From Pseudomonas sp. p1(2021b) (lineage in GTDB: Bacteria; Pseudomonadota; Gammaproteobacteria; Pseudomonadales; Pseudomonadaceae): 64,000 bases of DNA. Numbering within the stretch: the first letter of the stretch is position 1; the number at the start of each line of letters is the position of its first letter. The translations under genes were made by a program, and so were the position numbers. Positions 1 to 7,451 of this stretch are shown here, in pieces. The DNA is taken from assembly GCF_020151015.1 (NCBI RefSeq), contig NZ_CP083746.1, forward strand, positions 1,765,001-1,829,000, in the 5' to 3' direction. The notes beneath the pieces were generated by a model. It saw only the letters and a list, made by a program, of their open reading frames with translations. It was not told where the DNA came from and ran no database searches.

Positions 1-905
1 AGGTCGACGATCATCAGGTTTTCCGAACGGTCCTTCGGGCTTGCCTGCAGCTCGGCGGCGTTGCGTGCGTCTTCCTGTGGGTCGCTGGCGCGGGGGCGGG
101 TGCCCTTGATCGGCCGGGTTTCTACCTGGCCCTGGCTGACCTGGATGAAGCGTTCCGGCGAAAAACTCAGCAGTGCGCTGCCGTCGGCCAGCTGCTGGTA
201 GCCGGAGAACGGCGTGGGGCAGACCTTGCGCAAGGCCTGGTAGGCCCGCCACGGGTCGCCCTGGCAGGGGGCGCGAAAGCGCTGGGTCAGGTTGATCTGG
301 TAGCAATCGCCGGCCTGGATGTACTGCTGGACCCTGTCGAACGCGCTGCGGTACTGCGCTGGCTGCAGATCGCCGCGCATGGGCGCCAGCAAACGGAAGT
401 CGCCGCCTTCCACGGCGTTGGGGGCCTCGAACAGCTGGACCAGGCGTTGGCGCTCGCTGTTGGCAAGGCTTGGGTGGAACACCAGTTGCGTGGTGGCGAG
501 CGTGTGATCGCTGATCAGCGCCCAGGCGTACAGGCCCAGCTGGGCGTCGGGCAGGCCGAGGTCGTCGCTGGCCAGGCTCGGCAGTTGCTCCAGGCGCCGA
601 CCGAAATCGTAGCTCAGGTAGCCGATCAGGCCGCCCGCGAAGGGCAGCTCGATGCCGCCTGGCAGCTGCGCATGGCCCAGCTGGGCCAGGGCTTCTCGCA
701 GGCGTTGCAGGTAGGCCCGGCCGTCTTCCCTGGGCTGGGCTTGCAGGTGCTGCAATGGCCAGGCACTGAGCAGGTCGAAGCGGCCGCGCTCGGCGCCGGG
801 GCGGGCGCTGTCGAGCAGGATCGCGCCGGGCGCCTGGCGCAGGCGGGCGAAGTAATGGGCGGGGTCGGGCTGGTAGGGCAGGGGGTGGAGCGTACAGGTT
901 GGCAT
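1..905 (-). CDS. pabB: Aminodeoxychorismate synthase component I, 3' part beyond window
   Basis: PabB aminates chorismate to 4-amino-4-deoxychorismate for folate synthesis, using ammonia from the PabA glutaminase. The frame starts at ATG 905 (MPTCTLHPLPYQ) and runs off the left edge after about 301 codons, so roughly the last third is missing. The chorismate-binding domain is visible: PIKGTRPR, followed by ENLMIVDL, both typical of the TrpE/PabB family, preceded by YQINLTQRF. TrpE is the closest alternative, but the short N-terminal half beginning HPLPYQPDP and the absence of trp neighbours favour PabB. No strong ribosome-binding site is visible before the ATG. Confidence 0.85.
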   Translation of the reverse strand, partial: MPTCTLHPLPYQPDPAHYFARLRQAPGAILLDSARPGAERGRFDLLSAWPLQHLQAQPREDGRAYLQRLREALAQLGHAQLPGGIELPFAGGLIGYLSYDFGRRLEQLPSLASDDLGLPDAQLGLYAWALISDHTLATTQLVFHPSLANSERQRLVQLFEAPNAVEGGDFRLLAPMRGDLQPAQYRSAFDRVQQYIQAGDCYQINLTQRFRAPCQGDPWRAYQALRKVCPTPFSGYQQLADGSALLSFSPERFIQVSQGQVETRPIKGTRPRASDPQEDARNAAELQASPKDRSENLMIVD

Positions 906-1005
906 CAGAGTGGGCGGCGATGACAAAGCGAGGAGGGGATTGTATTCGCCTGGAAGGAAGCGGGCCAGCGCTGGCTGCGGCCTTTGTGGCAGAGAGAGCC
1001 AGTAC

Positions 1006-1093
1006 AATCGCGGGACAAGCCCGCTCCCACAGGATCAGCGCAGCTTTCAAGCGCGGCGCGGTACCTGTGGGAGCGGGCTTGTCCCGCGATTGG
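1006..1093. repeat. REP pair (inverted)
   Basis: Two copies of a 28-base REP unit (core GCGGGACAAGCCCGCTCCCACAG at 1011-1032) face each other across a 30-base spacer, between the pabB start and the 3' end of the ATP-grasp gene. Confidence 0.85.
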
Positions 1094-1103
1094 GCCCTGG
1101 GGG

Positions 1104-2084
1104 TCAGTGCGAGTGAACGTGCCCGAACATCCCTTGCGATACCCGCACGCGCTGCTCGGCGTCTTCCTTCACGCCATCCTTGGCCAGCGCTTCCAGGTGT
1201 GCCTCGATGGCATGGGTGCGCTGGGTCAGGCCGCAGTCGTTGGCGATCTGGATGTTCAGGCCGGGGCGGGCGTTGAGCTCGAGGATCAACGGGCCCTTGT
1301 CCTGGTCCAGGACCATGTCCACGCCGATATAGCCCAGCCCACACAACTCATAGCAGCTGGCAGCCAGCTTCATGAAGCCGTCCCAGTTCGGCAACTGCAC
1401 GCCATCCACTGCATTGGTGGTGTCCGGGTGCTTGCTGATAATCTTGTTCAGCCAGGTGCCGCGCAGGGTCACGCCGGTGGCCAGGTCCACACCCACGCCG
1501 ATGGCGCCCTGGTGCAGGTTGGCCTTGCCGCCGGACTGGCGCGTCGGCAGGCGCAGCATGGCCATCACCGGGTAGCCCATCAGCACGATGATGCGGATGT
1601 CCGGCACGCCTTCATAGCTGATGCTCTTGAAGATCTGGTCCGGGGTCACCCGGTACTCGATGAGTGCGCGGTCGCGGTGCCCGCCCAACGAGTACAGGCC
1701 GGTCAGGATGCTGGAGATCTGGTGCTCGATCTCCTCGTGGCTGATGATCTTGCCCGAGACCGTGCGGTAACGGTCCTCGAAGCGGTCGGCGATGACCATG
1801 ATGCCGTCACCGCCAGCCCCCTGGGCCGGCTTGATGACGAAATCGTTACGCCCGCCGATGATCTGCTCGAGCTTGTCGATTTCCTTCTCGGTCTCGATGA
1901 TGCCGTACATCTCCGGCACATGGATACCGGCCTTGAGCGCACGCTCCTTGGTGATGATCTTGTCGTCGACGATCGGGTACAGGTGGCGCTTGTTGTACTT
2001 CAGGACGTAGTCCGCATTGCGCCGATTGATACCCATGATGCCCCGGGCCTCCAGGGCTTTCCAGGTCTTGATCAGTCCGAACAT
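1104..2084 (-). CDS. RimK-related ATP-grasp protein (alpha-L-glutamate ligase-like)
   Basis: This 326-residue soluble ATP-grasp enzyme is of the RimK/glutamate-ligase type, which joins amino acids through an acyl-phosphate intermediate; the substrate is unknown. The ATP-grasp core is visible as DFVIKPAQGAGGDGIMVI near residue 130 and the C-terminal metal/ATP segment LILELNARPGLNIQIAN near residue 275. The start ATG at 2084 shares one base with the TGA of the upstream membrane gene (TGATG), so the two are translationally coupled; a TTG directly before it is less likely. It is the last gene of a three-gene cassette with the transglutaminase-7TM protein and a retropepsin, an arrangement noted in comparative studies of ATP-grasp amidoligases. 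The substrate could be a periplasmic or membrane peptide, which is inference. Confidence 0.85.
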   Translation of the reverse strand: MFGLIKTWKALEARGIMGINRRNADYVLKYNKRHLYPIVDDKIITKERALKAGIHVPEMYGIIETEKEIDKLEQIIGGRNDFVIKPAQGAGGDGIMVIADRFEDRYRTVSGKIISHEEIEHQISSILTGLYSLGGHRDRALIEYRVTPDQIFKSISYEGVPDIRIIVLMGYPVMAMLRLPTRQSGGKANLHQGAIGVGVDLATGVTLRGTWLNKIISKHPDTTNAVDGVQLPNWDGFMKLAASCYELCGLGYIGVDMVLDQDKGPLILELNARPGLNIQIANDCGLTQRTHAIEAHLEALAKDGVKEDAEQRVRVSQGMFGHVHSH

Positions 2085-3616
2085 CAAGCGTCAGCCTTCA
2101 CGAAAGCCTTGAAGCGAACGAGCTCGGTCAGGCGGTAGCCGCGGTAGCGGCCCATCGCCAGCATGAAGCCCACCAGGATCAGCAGTACGGCAGGGAAGGT
2201 GAAGACGAAGTACACCAGTTCAGGCACGCTCATCAGCAAGTGTGCGATGGACGCGGCGAACAGCGTGCCGATGGCCACCTTCATGGCATGGCCGCCGCCA
2301 CGCTCTTCCCAGGTGATCGACAGGCGCTCGATGGTCATGGTCAGGATCACCATGGGGAACAGGGCCACCGACAGGCCGCGCTCCAGGCCCAGCTTGTGGC
2401 TGAACAGGCTGATGGCAGCGATCAGTACCACCACGAAGGTCAGCACCACCGACAAGCGCGGCAGCATCTGCAGCTTCAGGTGTTCAAGGTAGGAGCGCAG
2501 CGACAGGCCCAGGGCCGTGATCACCGTGAACAGCACGATGCCGAAGCCCAGCTGGGTTTCACGGAAGGCCAGGGCGACCAGTACCGGGGTGAAGGTACCG
2601 AGGGTCTGCAGGCCGATCAGGTTGCGCAGCACCAGGATGACCAGTACGCCGATCGGGATCATCACCATGATCATGAAGGTCTGCTGGGTCTGCAGGGGCA
2701 GGCCGTACAGCGAATATTCGAGGAAGTCGGCGTCGGTGTTCTCGTCGGTCAGCTTGGCCAGGCGGATGGCGTTCATCTCGCTGTTGTTCATGCTGAAGGT
2801 GACATTGGCTTTCTTGCCGCCATCGACGGTGATCAGGTTGTCATCGCCGGTCCACCACAGCAGGCGGTCGCTGGGCAGGCCCTGTTCGCCGGTGTCCGGG
2901 TTGAAGTACAGCCAGTCGTTGCCGTTGAAGCTGCGCAGCCACAGTTCAGGCGTTTGCGGGGTGTCGGCGACCAGGCGGATGGTGTGGACCTTTTCCATCG
3001 GCACGTGGGCGATCGACAGCAGCAGGTCGATGACCTGGGCCTTCTTCATGGACGAGGTGTCGCCGGCCAGCAGCAGCTTGACGTTGTCGTCGTTGAGGTT
3101 GTTGACCCGCTTGATGGTCTCGCTGACGAAGGTTTCGACGTCTGCCGAGTGTTGGCGGATCGGTGCCATCAGGGCTTCGGCGGCGATCTTCTCGGGGCCT
3201 TCCAGGGCCAGGCTGTCGCGGAAGGTCGGCCCTTTGACCGTGGCCTTCTCGCTGCTGTAGCGCTTGGTCAGCACCAGGCGGTAGTAGAGCGTCTGGTTAC
3301 CACTGGCGCGGCGTGCCGACCAGGTCACCTTGCGGTTGCCGTCGGCCCGGTTGACGCTCACCCCGTAGTTGTTGGAGATGAAGCTCTCGTTGAGGCTCAC
3401 GTAGTCACGGTTCAGCGGCGGCACGAACATCTGCACCTTGACCGGGTCCTTCGGGTTGGCGACGAATTCGACCTTGGCGTCGATGTTCCACAGGTCGTCG
3501 GTCGCGTCTTCGGTCACCGGGATGCCGAGGATGAAGATCTGGTAGGCCGTGACCAGCACGCCCAGGAGCACCAGTACGGTGATCAGGACTTTCAGGTGAA
3601 GGGTAAGAGAGCGCAT
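2084..3616 (-). CDS. Inactive transglutaminase fused to seven transmembrane helices
   Basis: This 510-residue inner-membrane protein has an N-terminal helix (about residues 7-31), a periplasmic region of about 270 residues that matches the inactive transglutaminase-like domain found in this family, and a C-terminal block of about seven hydrophobic segments (residues 315-500). The periplasmic part shows no obvious Cys-His-Asp triad, consistent with a binding role rather than catalysis. It is the middle gene of the cassette: five bases separate it from the retropepsin stop and it overlaps the ATP-grasp start by one base. It probably senses or presents a periplasmic peptide to its two partners. 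Family recognition is firm; function is inference. Confidence 0.85.
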   Translation of the reverse strand: MRSLTLHLKVLITVLVLLGVLVTAYQIFILGIPVTEDATDDLWNIDAKVEFVANPKDPVKVQMFVPPLNRDYVSLNESFISNNYGVSVNRADGNRKVTWSARRASGNQTLYYRLVLTKRYSSEKATVKGPTFRDSLALEGPEKIAAEALMAPIRQHSADVETFVSETIKRVNNLNDDNVKLLLAGDTSSMKKAQVIDLLLSIAHVPMEKVHTIRLVADTPQTPELWLRSFNGNDWLYFNPDTGEQGLPSDRLLWWTGDDNLITVDGGKKANVTFSMNNSEMNAIRLAKLTDENTDADFLEYSLYGLPLQTQQTFMIMVMIPIGVLVILVLRNLIGLQTLGTFTPVLVALAFRETQLGFGIVLFTVITALGLSLRSYLEHLKLQMLPRLSVVLTFVVVLIAAISLFSHKLGLERGLSVALFPMVILTMTIERLSITWEERGGGHAMKVAIGTLFAASIAHLLMSVPELVYFVFTFPAVLLILVGFMLAMGRYRGYRLTELVRFKAFVKADA

Positions 3617-3621
3617 CGGGT

Positions 3622-4158
3622 TTACTCTGCGGTGGGAGCTTTGGTGGCGCAGGCGGGTTTGCCGGCCGCGTATTTAAGGCTTGGATCGACCAGGGCGTCA
3701 AAATGCTTGAGCGCCTCGGAGCCGATCAACAGCGGGAACTGGAAGGCGCTGCGGTCGGTGAGGTTGACCTCGATGGTGCGCAGTGCCTGGCCCATGCAGA
3801 TATCCAGTTCGATGACCGGGCGGGCCGTGTAGGCCTTGCCCTCGTCAGGATTGTAGTCACCGGCGCGCCGCTTGATCTTGCTGACGCGGGCCAATGGCCG
3901 TTCGATCGGGTGCGAATGGGCGGCGTCGATGGCCAGGTAAAAACGTACCCAACTTTCGCCGTTGCGCTTGAAGCGCTTGATGTCGCGTGCGCTCAGCGAC
4001 GCGGTCTTGGCACCGGTGTCGAGCTTGGCCGCCACTTCCAGGTCGAGGTCGGAAAGGCGGGCGTATTCGTTCAGACCGTAGACGGTCTTTTCCGCCGCCT
4101 GGCCAAGGGCCGGCAGCAGGGCGAGGCAGAACAGCAATGAAGCGGGTGTAAGTCTCAT
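3622..4158 (-). CDS. Periplasmic retropepsin-like aspartic protease (ATP-dependent zinc protease/RimB family)
   Basis: The 178-residue product begins with a signal peptide (MRLTPASLLFCLALLPALGQA, cleavage after about residue 21) and carries the single pepsin-like motif K-L-D-T-G-A at residues 45-50, expected to pair in a homodimer. It belongs to the family named putative ATP-dependent zinc protease, although the visible chemistry is aspartic. ATG 4158 was chosen because it puts the signal peptide at the N-terminus and is preceded by AGGAT; an in-frame ATG at 4230 would add 24 unlikely residues. It is first in the cassette, so the presumed promoter lies in 4159-4300. It probably trims the peptide handled by the ATP-grasp and transglutaminase-like partners. 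Confidence 0.8.
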   Translation of the reverse strand: MRLTPASLLFCLALLPALGQAAEKTVYGLNEYARLSDLDLEVAAKLDTGAKTASLSARDIKRFKRNGESWVRFYLAIDAAHSHPIERPLARVSKIKRRAGDYNPDEGKAYTARPVIELDICMGQALRTIEVNLTDRSAFQFPLLIGSEALKHFDALVDPSLKYAAGKPACATKAPTAE

Positions 4159-4366
4159 AAATCCTGGCGCGGTGCTGTGCGGGTTCGGGGCAAGGCGACT
4201 GGCAAGTACTGCGCAAGCATCCTCGTTCATCTGTCAACACCTCAGGGGGTGGCAGACACACTATCCATACTCCCTTGGGAAGCGCGGCATTCTATCACGC
4301 CAACGTTTCGACGCCAGCGCGCCGCGATCTGACAGCGAGCGGGCTGTTTAAGTTCGTTCTTAGACA

Positions 4367-4378
4367 ATTGTCGACAAT
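4367..4378. promoter_or_regulatory. Candidate GntR (PrpR) operator, box 1
   Basis: ATTGTCGACAAT is a perfect 12-base palindrome just upstream of the -35 element of the regulator gene. FadR-type GntR proteins bind short GT..AC palindromes, so this fits an autoregulatory operator. Confidence 0.5.
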
Positions 4379-4391
4379 GTTGATTTTGTCT

Positions 4392-4420
4392 TTGACTAAG
4401 CTCCTGCATTTGGCTAGCTT
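4392..4420 (+). promoter_or_regulatory. Candidate sigma70 promoter of the prp operon
   Basis: TTGACT (4392-4397), a 17-base spacer and TAGCTT (4415-4420) lie 33 bases before the GntR start codon, between two GTCGACAA boxes. The -10 matches poorly (3 of 6). Confidence 0.4.
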
Positions 4421-4441
4421 TTGCGCTATCGAAACACAAGG

Positions 4442-4451
4442 TGTCGACAAT
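4442..4451. promoter_or_regulatory. Candidate GntR (PrpR) operator, box 2
   Basis: TGTCGACAAT ends just before the ATG at 4453 and repeats ten bases of box 1. Repressor bound here would block both transcription and initiation. Confidence 0.45.
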
Positions 4452-4452
4452 C

Positions 4453-5169
4453 ATGCGGGATGCCACCCAGGCTGTGCTGCCCACGACGGATGATTCCGAA
4501 ACGCTATCGGAGAACGTCTTCCGGCGTATCCAGGCCGCCATCGTAAAGGGCGAGATCGCCCCGGGCAGCAAGATCTCCGAACCGGAGCTGGCCCGTACCT
4601 ACGGTATCAGCCGTGGCCCATTGCGCGAGGCCATCCATCGCCTGGAGGGCCAGCGCCTGCTGGTGCGGGTACCCCACGTTGGCGCCCGAGTGGTGTCGCT
4701 CAACCATGCCGAGCTGATCGAGCTGTACGAAATCCGCGAATCCCTGGAAGGCATGGCCTGCCGCCTGGCCGCCGAGCGCATGAGCCTGGCCGATATCGAC
4801 GAGCTGCGCCGGGTGCTCGACACCCACGAGCGCGATGCCGCCTTCCAGGCCGGTGTTGGCTACTACCAGCAAGAAGGCGATTTCGACTTCCACTACCGGA
4901 TCATCCAGGGCAGCGGCAACCAGACCCTGGTCAAGATGCTCTGCGGCGAGCTGTACCAACTGGTGCGCATGTACCGCATCCAGTTCTCCGCCACGCCCAA
5001 CCGCCCGCACCAGGCCTTCGCCGAGCATCACCGCATTCTCGACGCCATCGCCGACCGTGACGGCGAGCTGGCCGAACTCCTGATGCGTCGCCACATCGGC
5101 GCGTCCAAACGCAACATCGAGCGCCACTACCAAGGCGTCGACAACAATAGCCCACGAGGTGAGTCATGA
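4453..5169 (+). CDS. GntR/FCD-family regulator of the propionate operon
   Basis: This 238-residue protein has a winged helix (residues about 15-80; [20 protein letters not shown] is the recognition region) and a C-terminal FCD ligand domain with the expected acidic/His metal residues (FDFHYRI, EHHRIL, RRHIGAS). FCD regulators usually bind small carboxylates; 2-methylcitrate or methylisocitrate is the likely effector here, by position. Start ATG 4453 is preferred over an in-frame GTG at 4441. Its TGA overlaps the prpB ATG by four bases, so it is the first gene of the operon. Boxes containing GTCGACAA before it and at its own 3' end suggest autorepression. In other bacteria prp genes are controlled by a sigma54 activator called PrpR, which this is not. 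Confidence 0.9.
   Translation: MRDATQAVLPTTDDSETLSENVFRRIQAAIVKGEIAPGSKISEPELARTYGISRGPLREAIHRLEGQRLLVRVPHVGARVVSLNHAELIELYEIRESLEGMACRLAAERMSLADIDELRRVLDTHERDAAFQAGVGYYQQEGDFDFHYRIIQGSGNQTLVKMLCGELYQLVRMYRIQFSATPNRPHQAFAEHHRILDAIADRDGELAELLMRRHIGASKRNIERHYQGVDNNSPRGES
5137..5144. promoter_or_regulatory. Candidate GntR box 3, inside the regulator gene end
   Basis: GTCGACAA occurs 22 bases before the prpB start codon, within the last codons of the regulator gene. It matches the core of boxes 1 and 2 but could be chance codon use. Confidence 0.25.
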
Positions 5170-6056
5170 CTGTGAAGAGCACGCCCGGCCAGCGTTTCCG
5201 TGACGCGGTTGCCGCCGAACATCCGTTGCAAGTGGTAGGGGCCATCAATGCCAACCACGCCCTGCTGGCCAAGCGCGCTGGTTTCAAGGCCATCTACCTC
5301 TCCGGTGGCGGTGTCGCGGCCGGCTCCCTGGGCCTGCCAGACCTGGGCATCAGCGGCCTGGATGACGTGCTGACCGACGTGCGCCGCATCACTGATGTGT
5401 GCGACCTGCCGCTGCTGGTGGACGTGGACACCGGCTTCGGTGCCTCGGCCTTCAACGTGGCGCGTACCGTGCGCTCGATGATCAAGTTCGGCGCCGCCGC
5501 CATTCATATCGAGGACCAGGTTGGTGCCAAGCGCTGCGGCCACCGCCCGAACAAGGAAATCGTCTCCCAGCAGGAAATGGTCGACCGCATCAAGGCTGCG
5601 GTGGATGCCCGTACCGACGACAGCTTCGTGATCATGGCGCGCACCGACGCCCTGGCCGTCGAAGGCCTGAACGCCGCCCTGGACCGTGCCGCCGCATGTA
5701 TCGAGGCGGGCGCCGATATGATCTTCCCGGAAGCGATCACCGAGCTTTCGATGTACAAGACCTTCGCCGATCGGGTAAAGGCACCGATCCTGGCCAACAT
5801 CACCGAGTTCGGCGCGACCCCGCTGTACACCACCGAAGAGCTGGCCTCGGTCGACGTCTCGCTGGTGCTGTACCCGCTGTCGGCCTTCCGCGCCATGAAC
5901 AAGGCTGCCGAGAACGTCTACACCGCGTTGCGCCGCGACGGTACCCAGAAGAACGTGATCGATACCATGCAGACCCGCATGGAGCTCTACGATGCCATCG
6001 GCTACCACGCCTTCGAGCAGAGCCTCGATGCGTTGTTCGCCCAGAAGAAAGGTTGA
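5166..6056 (+). CDS. prpB: 2-methylisocitrate lyase
   Basis: PrpB cleaves 2-methylisocitrate to pyruvate and succinate, the last step of the methylcitrate cycle. The 296 residues match the usual length of the ICL/PEP-mutase fold. The catalytic loop KRCGH lies at residues 122-126 (Cys124), and the metal-binding DVDTG at 86-90. The start ATG overlaps the upstream regulator stop in ATGA and is preceded by GAGGTGAG. The gene lies between the regulator and prpC on the same strand, as in other Pseudomonas prp operons. Confidence 0.97.
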   Translation: MTVKSTPGQRFRDAVAAEHPLQVVGAINANHALLAKRAGFKAIYLSGGGVAAGSLGLPDLGISGLDDVLTDVRRITDVCDLPLLVDVDTGFGASAFNVARTVRSMIKFGAAAIHIEDQVGAKRCGHRPNKEIVSQQEMVDRIKAAVDARTDDSFVIMARTDALAVEGLNAALDRAAACIEAGADMIFPEAITELSMYKTFADRVKAPILANITEFGATPLYTTEELASVDVSLVLYPLSAFRAMNKAAENVYTALRRDGTQKNVIDTMQTRMELYDAIGYHAFEQSLDALFAQKKG

Positions 6057-6071
6057 GCCTGTGATGGCCTC

Positions 6072-6091
6072 ATCGCCGGCAAGCCGGCGAT
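6072..6091. repeat. Short hairpin repeat between prpB and prpC
   Basis: ATCGCCGGC-AA-GCCGGCGAT forms a nine-base-pair stem. The same core recurs at 30144-30172, so it is a second dispersed palindrome class, distinct from the longer REP units. Confidence 0.7.
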
Positions 6092-6160
6092 AGGGCTGGA
6101 CCGTCCACCTGGGTTTAGCCAGCAAGATTCGATAACAAATTCAAGAAAGGAGAACACACC

Positions 6161-7288
6161 ATGGCCGAAGCAAAAGTACTCAGTGGCGCGGGCCTGCGTG
6201 GCCAGGTGGCCGGGCAGACCGCGCTGTCGACCGTGGGCCAGGCCGGTGCCGGCCTGACCTACCGTGGCTACGACGTCCGCGACCTGGCGGCCGGTGCCGA
6301 ATTCGAGGAAGTGGCCTACCTGCTGCTGTACGGCGAGCTGCCGAGCCAGGCCGAGCTGGACGACTACAAGCGCAAGCTCAAGGGCCTACGCGACCTGCCC
6401 CAGGCGCTCAAGGAAGTGCTCGAGCGCATCCCGCGCGACGCCCACCCGATGGATGTGATGCGCACCGGTTGTTCGGTGCTCGGCACCCTGGAGCCGGAAC
6501 TGACCTTCGAGCAGCAGCGCGAGAAGACCGACCGCCTGCTGGCCGTGTTCCCGGCGATCATGTGCTACTGGTACCGCTTCACCCACCACGGTGTGCGCAT
6601 CGACTGCACCAGCAACGAAGACACCCTCGGCGGCCACTTCCTGCACCTGTTGCACGGCAAGAAACCGAGCGAGCTGCACGTCAAGGTGATGAACGTCTCG
6701 CTGATCCTCTACGCCGAGCACGAATTCAACGCCTCGACCTTCACCGCCCGCGTCTGTGCCTCGACCCTGTCGGACCTGTACTCGTGCATCACCGCCGCCA
6801 TCGGTTCGCTGCGCGGCCCGCTGCACGGCGGCGCCAACGAGGCCGCCATGGAGTTGATCGAGCGCTTCCAGAGCCCGCAGGAGGCCGTGGCCGAGCTGCT
6901 GCGCATGCTCGAGCGCAAGGACAAGATCATGGGCTTCGGCCATGCGATCTACAAGGAGTCCGATCCGCGCAACGAGGTGATCAAGGGCTGGTCCAAGCAG
7001 TTGGCCGACCAGGTGGGCGACAAGGTCTTGTACCCGGTCTCCGAGGCCATCGACAAGACCATGTGGGAGCAGAAGCGCCTGTTCCCCAACGCCGACTTCT
7101 ACCATGCCTCGGCGTACCACTTCATGGGCATCCCGACCAAGCTGTTCACCCCGATCTTCGTCTGCTCGCGCCTGACCGGCTGGGCCGCGCATGTCTTCGA
7201 GCAGCGTGCCAACAACCGCATCATCCGCCCGAGCGCCGAATATGTCGGCGTCGAGCAGCGCAAGTTCGTGCCGATCGAGCAGCGCTGA
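6161..7288 (+). CDS. prpC: 2-methylcitrate synthase
   Basis: PrpC condenses propionyl-CoA with oxaloacetate to 2-methylcitrate. The 375-residue protein shows the citrate-synthase catalytic residues: His222 in GPLHGGANE, His261 in GFGHAIY and an Asp at about 312 (NADFYH). This short form lacks the N-terminal extension of hexameric GltA, which separates it from the housekeeping enzyme. A strong AAAGGAG site lies eight bases before ATG 6161. The 104-base gap after prpB contains only a small hairpin, so cotranscription is likely. Confidence 0.96.
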   Translation: MAEAKVLSGAGLRGQVAGQTALSTVGQAGAGLTYRGYDVRDLAAGAEFEEVAYLLLYGELPSQAELDDYKRKLKGLRDLPQALKEVLERIPRDAHPMDVMRTGCSVLGTLEPELTFEQQREKTDRLLAVFPAIMCYWYRFTHHGVRIDCTSNEDTLGGHFLHLLHGKKPSELHVKVMNVSLILYAEHEFNASTFTARVCASTLSDLYSCITAAIGSLRGPLHGGANEAAMELIERFQSPQEAVAELLRMLERKDKIMGFGHAIYKESDPRNEVIKGWSKQLADQVGDKVLYPVSEAIDKTMWEQKRLFPNADFYHASAYHFMGIPTKLFTPIFVCSRLTGWAAHVFEQRANNRIIRPSAEYVGVEQRKFVPIEQR

Positions 7289-7316
7289 GCTGAAACCGCA
7301 GGGGCTGCCTTGCAGC

Positions 7317-7391
7317 CCTTTCGCGGCACAAGGCCGCTCCTACAAGGACGGCGCAATACCTGTAGGAGCGGCCTTGTGCCGCGAAAGGGGC
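7317..7391. repeat. REP pair (GCGGCACAAGGCCGC variant)
   Basis: Inverted copies of the CTTTCGCGGCACAAGGCCGCTCCTAC variant fill most of the prpC-acnD gap; the same variant recurs at 40156-40276. Confidence 0.85.
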
Positions 7392-7451
7392 GCGTAGCGC
7401 CCTCGTGGCCAGACCTGCATTCCGAACACCGTGACCGAGCCGGATAACGAT

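Noticed and set aside
2240..3832. 530-codon plus-strand frame opposite the transglutaminase-7TM gene
   Set aside because: Rich in Gln, His and Asp as expected for an antisense shadow of a high-GC membrane gene; the opposite strand has clear helices and domains.
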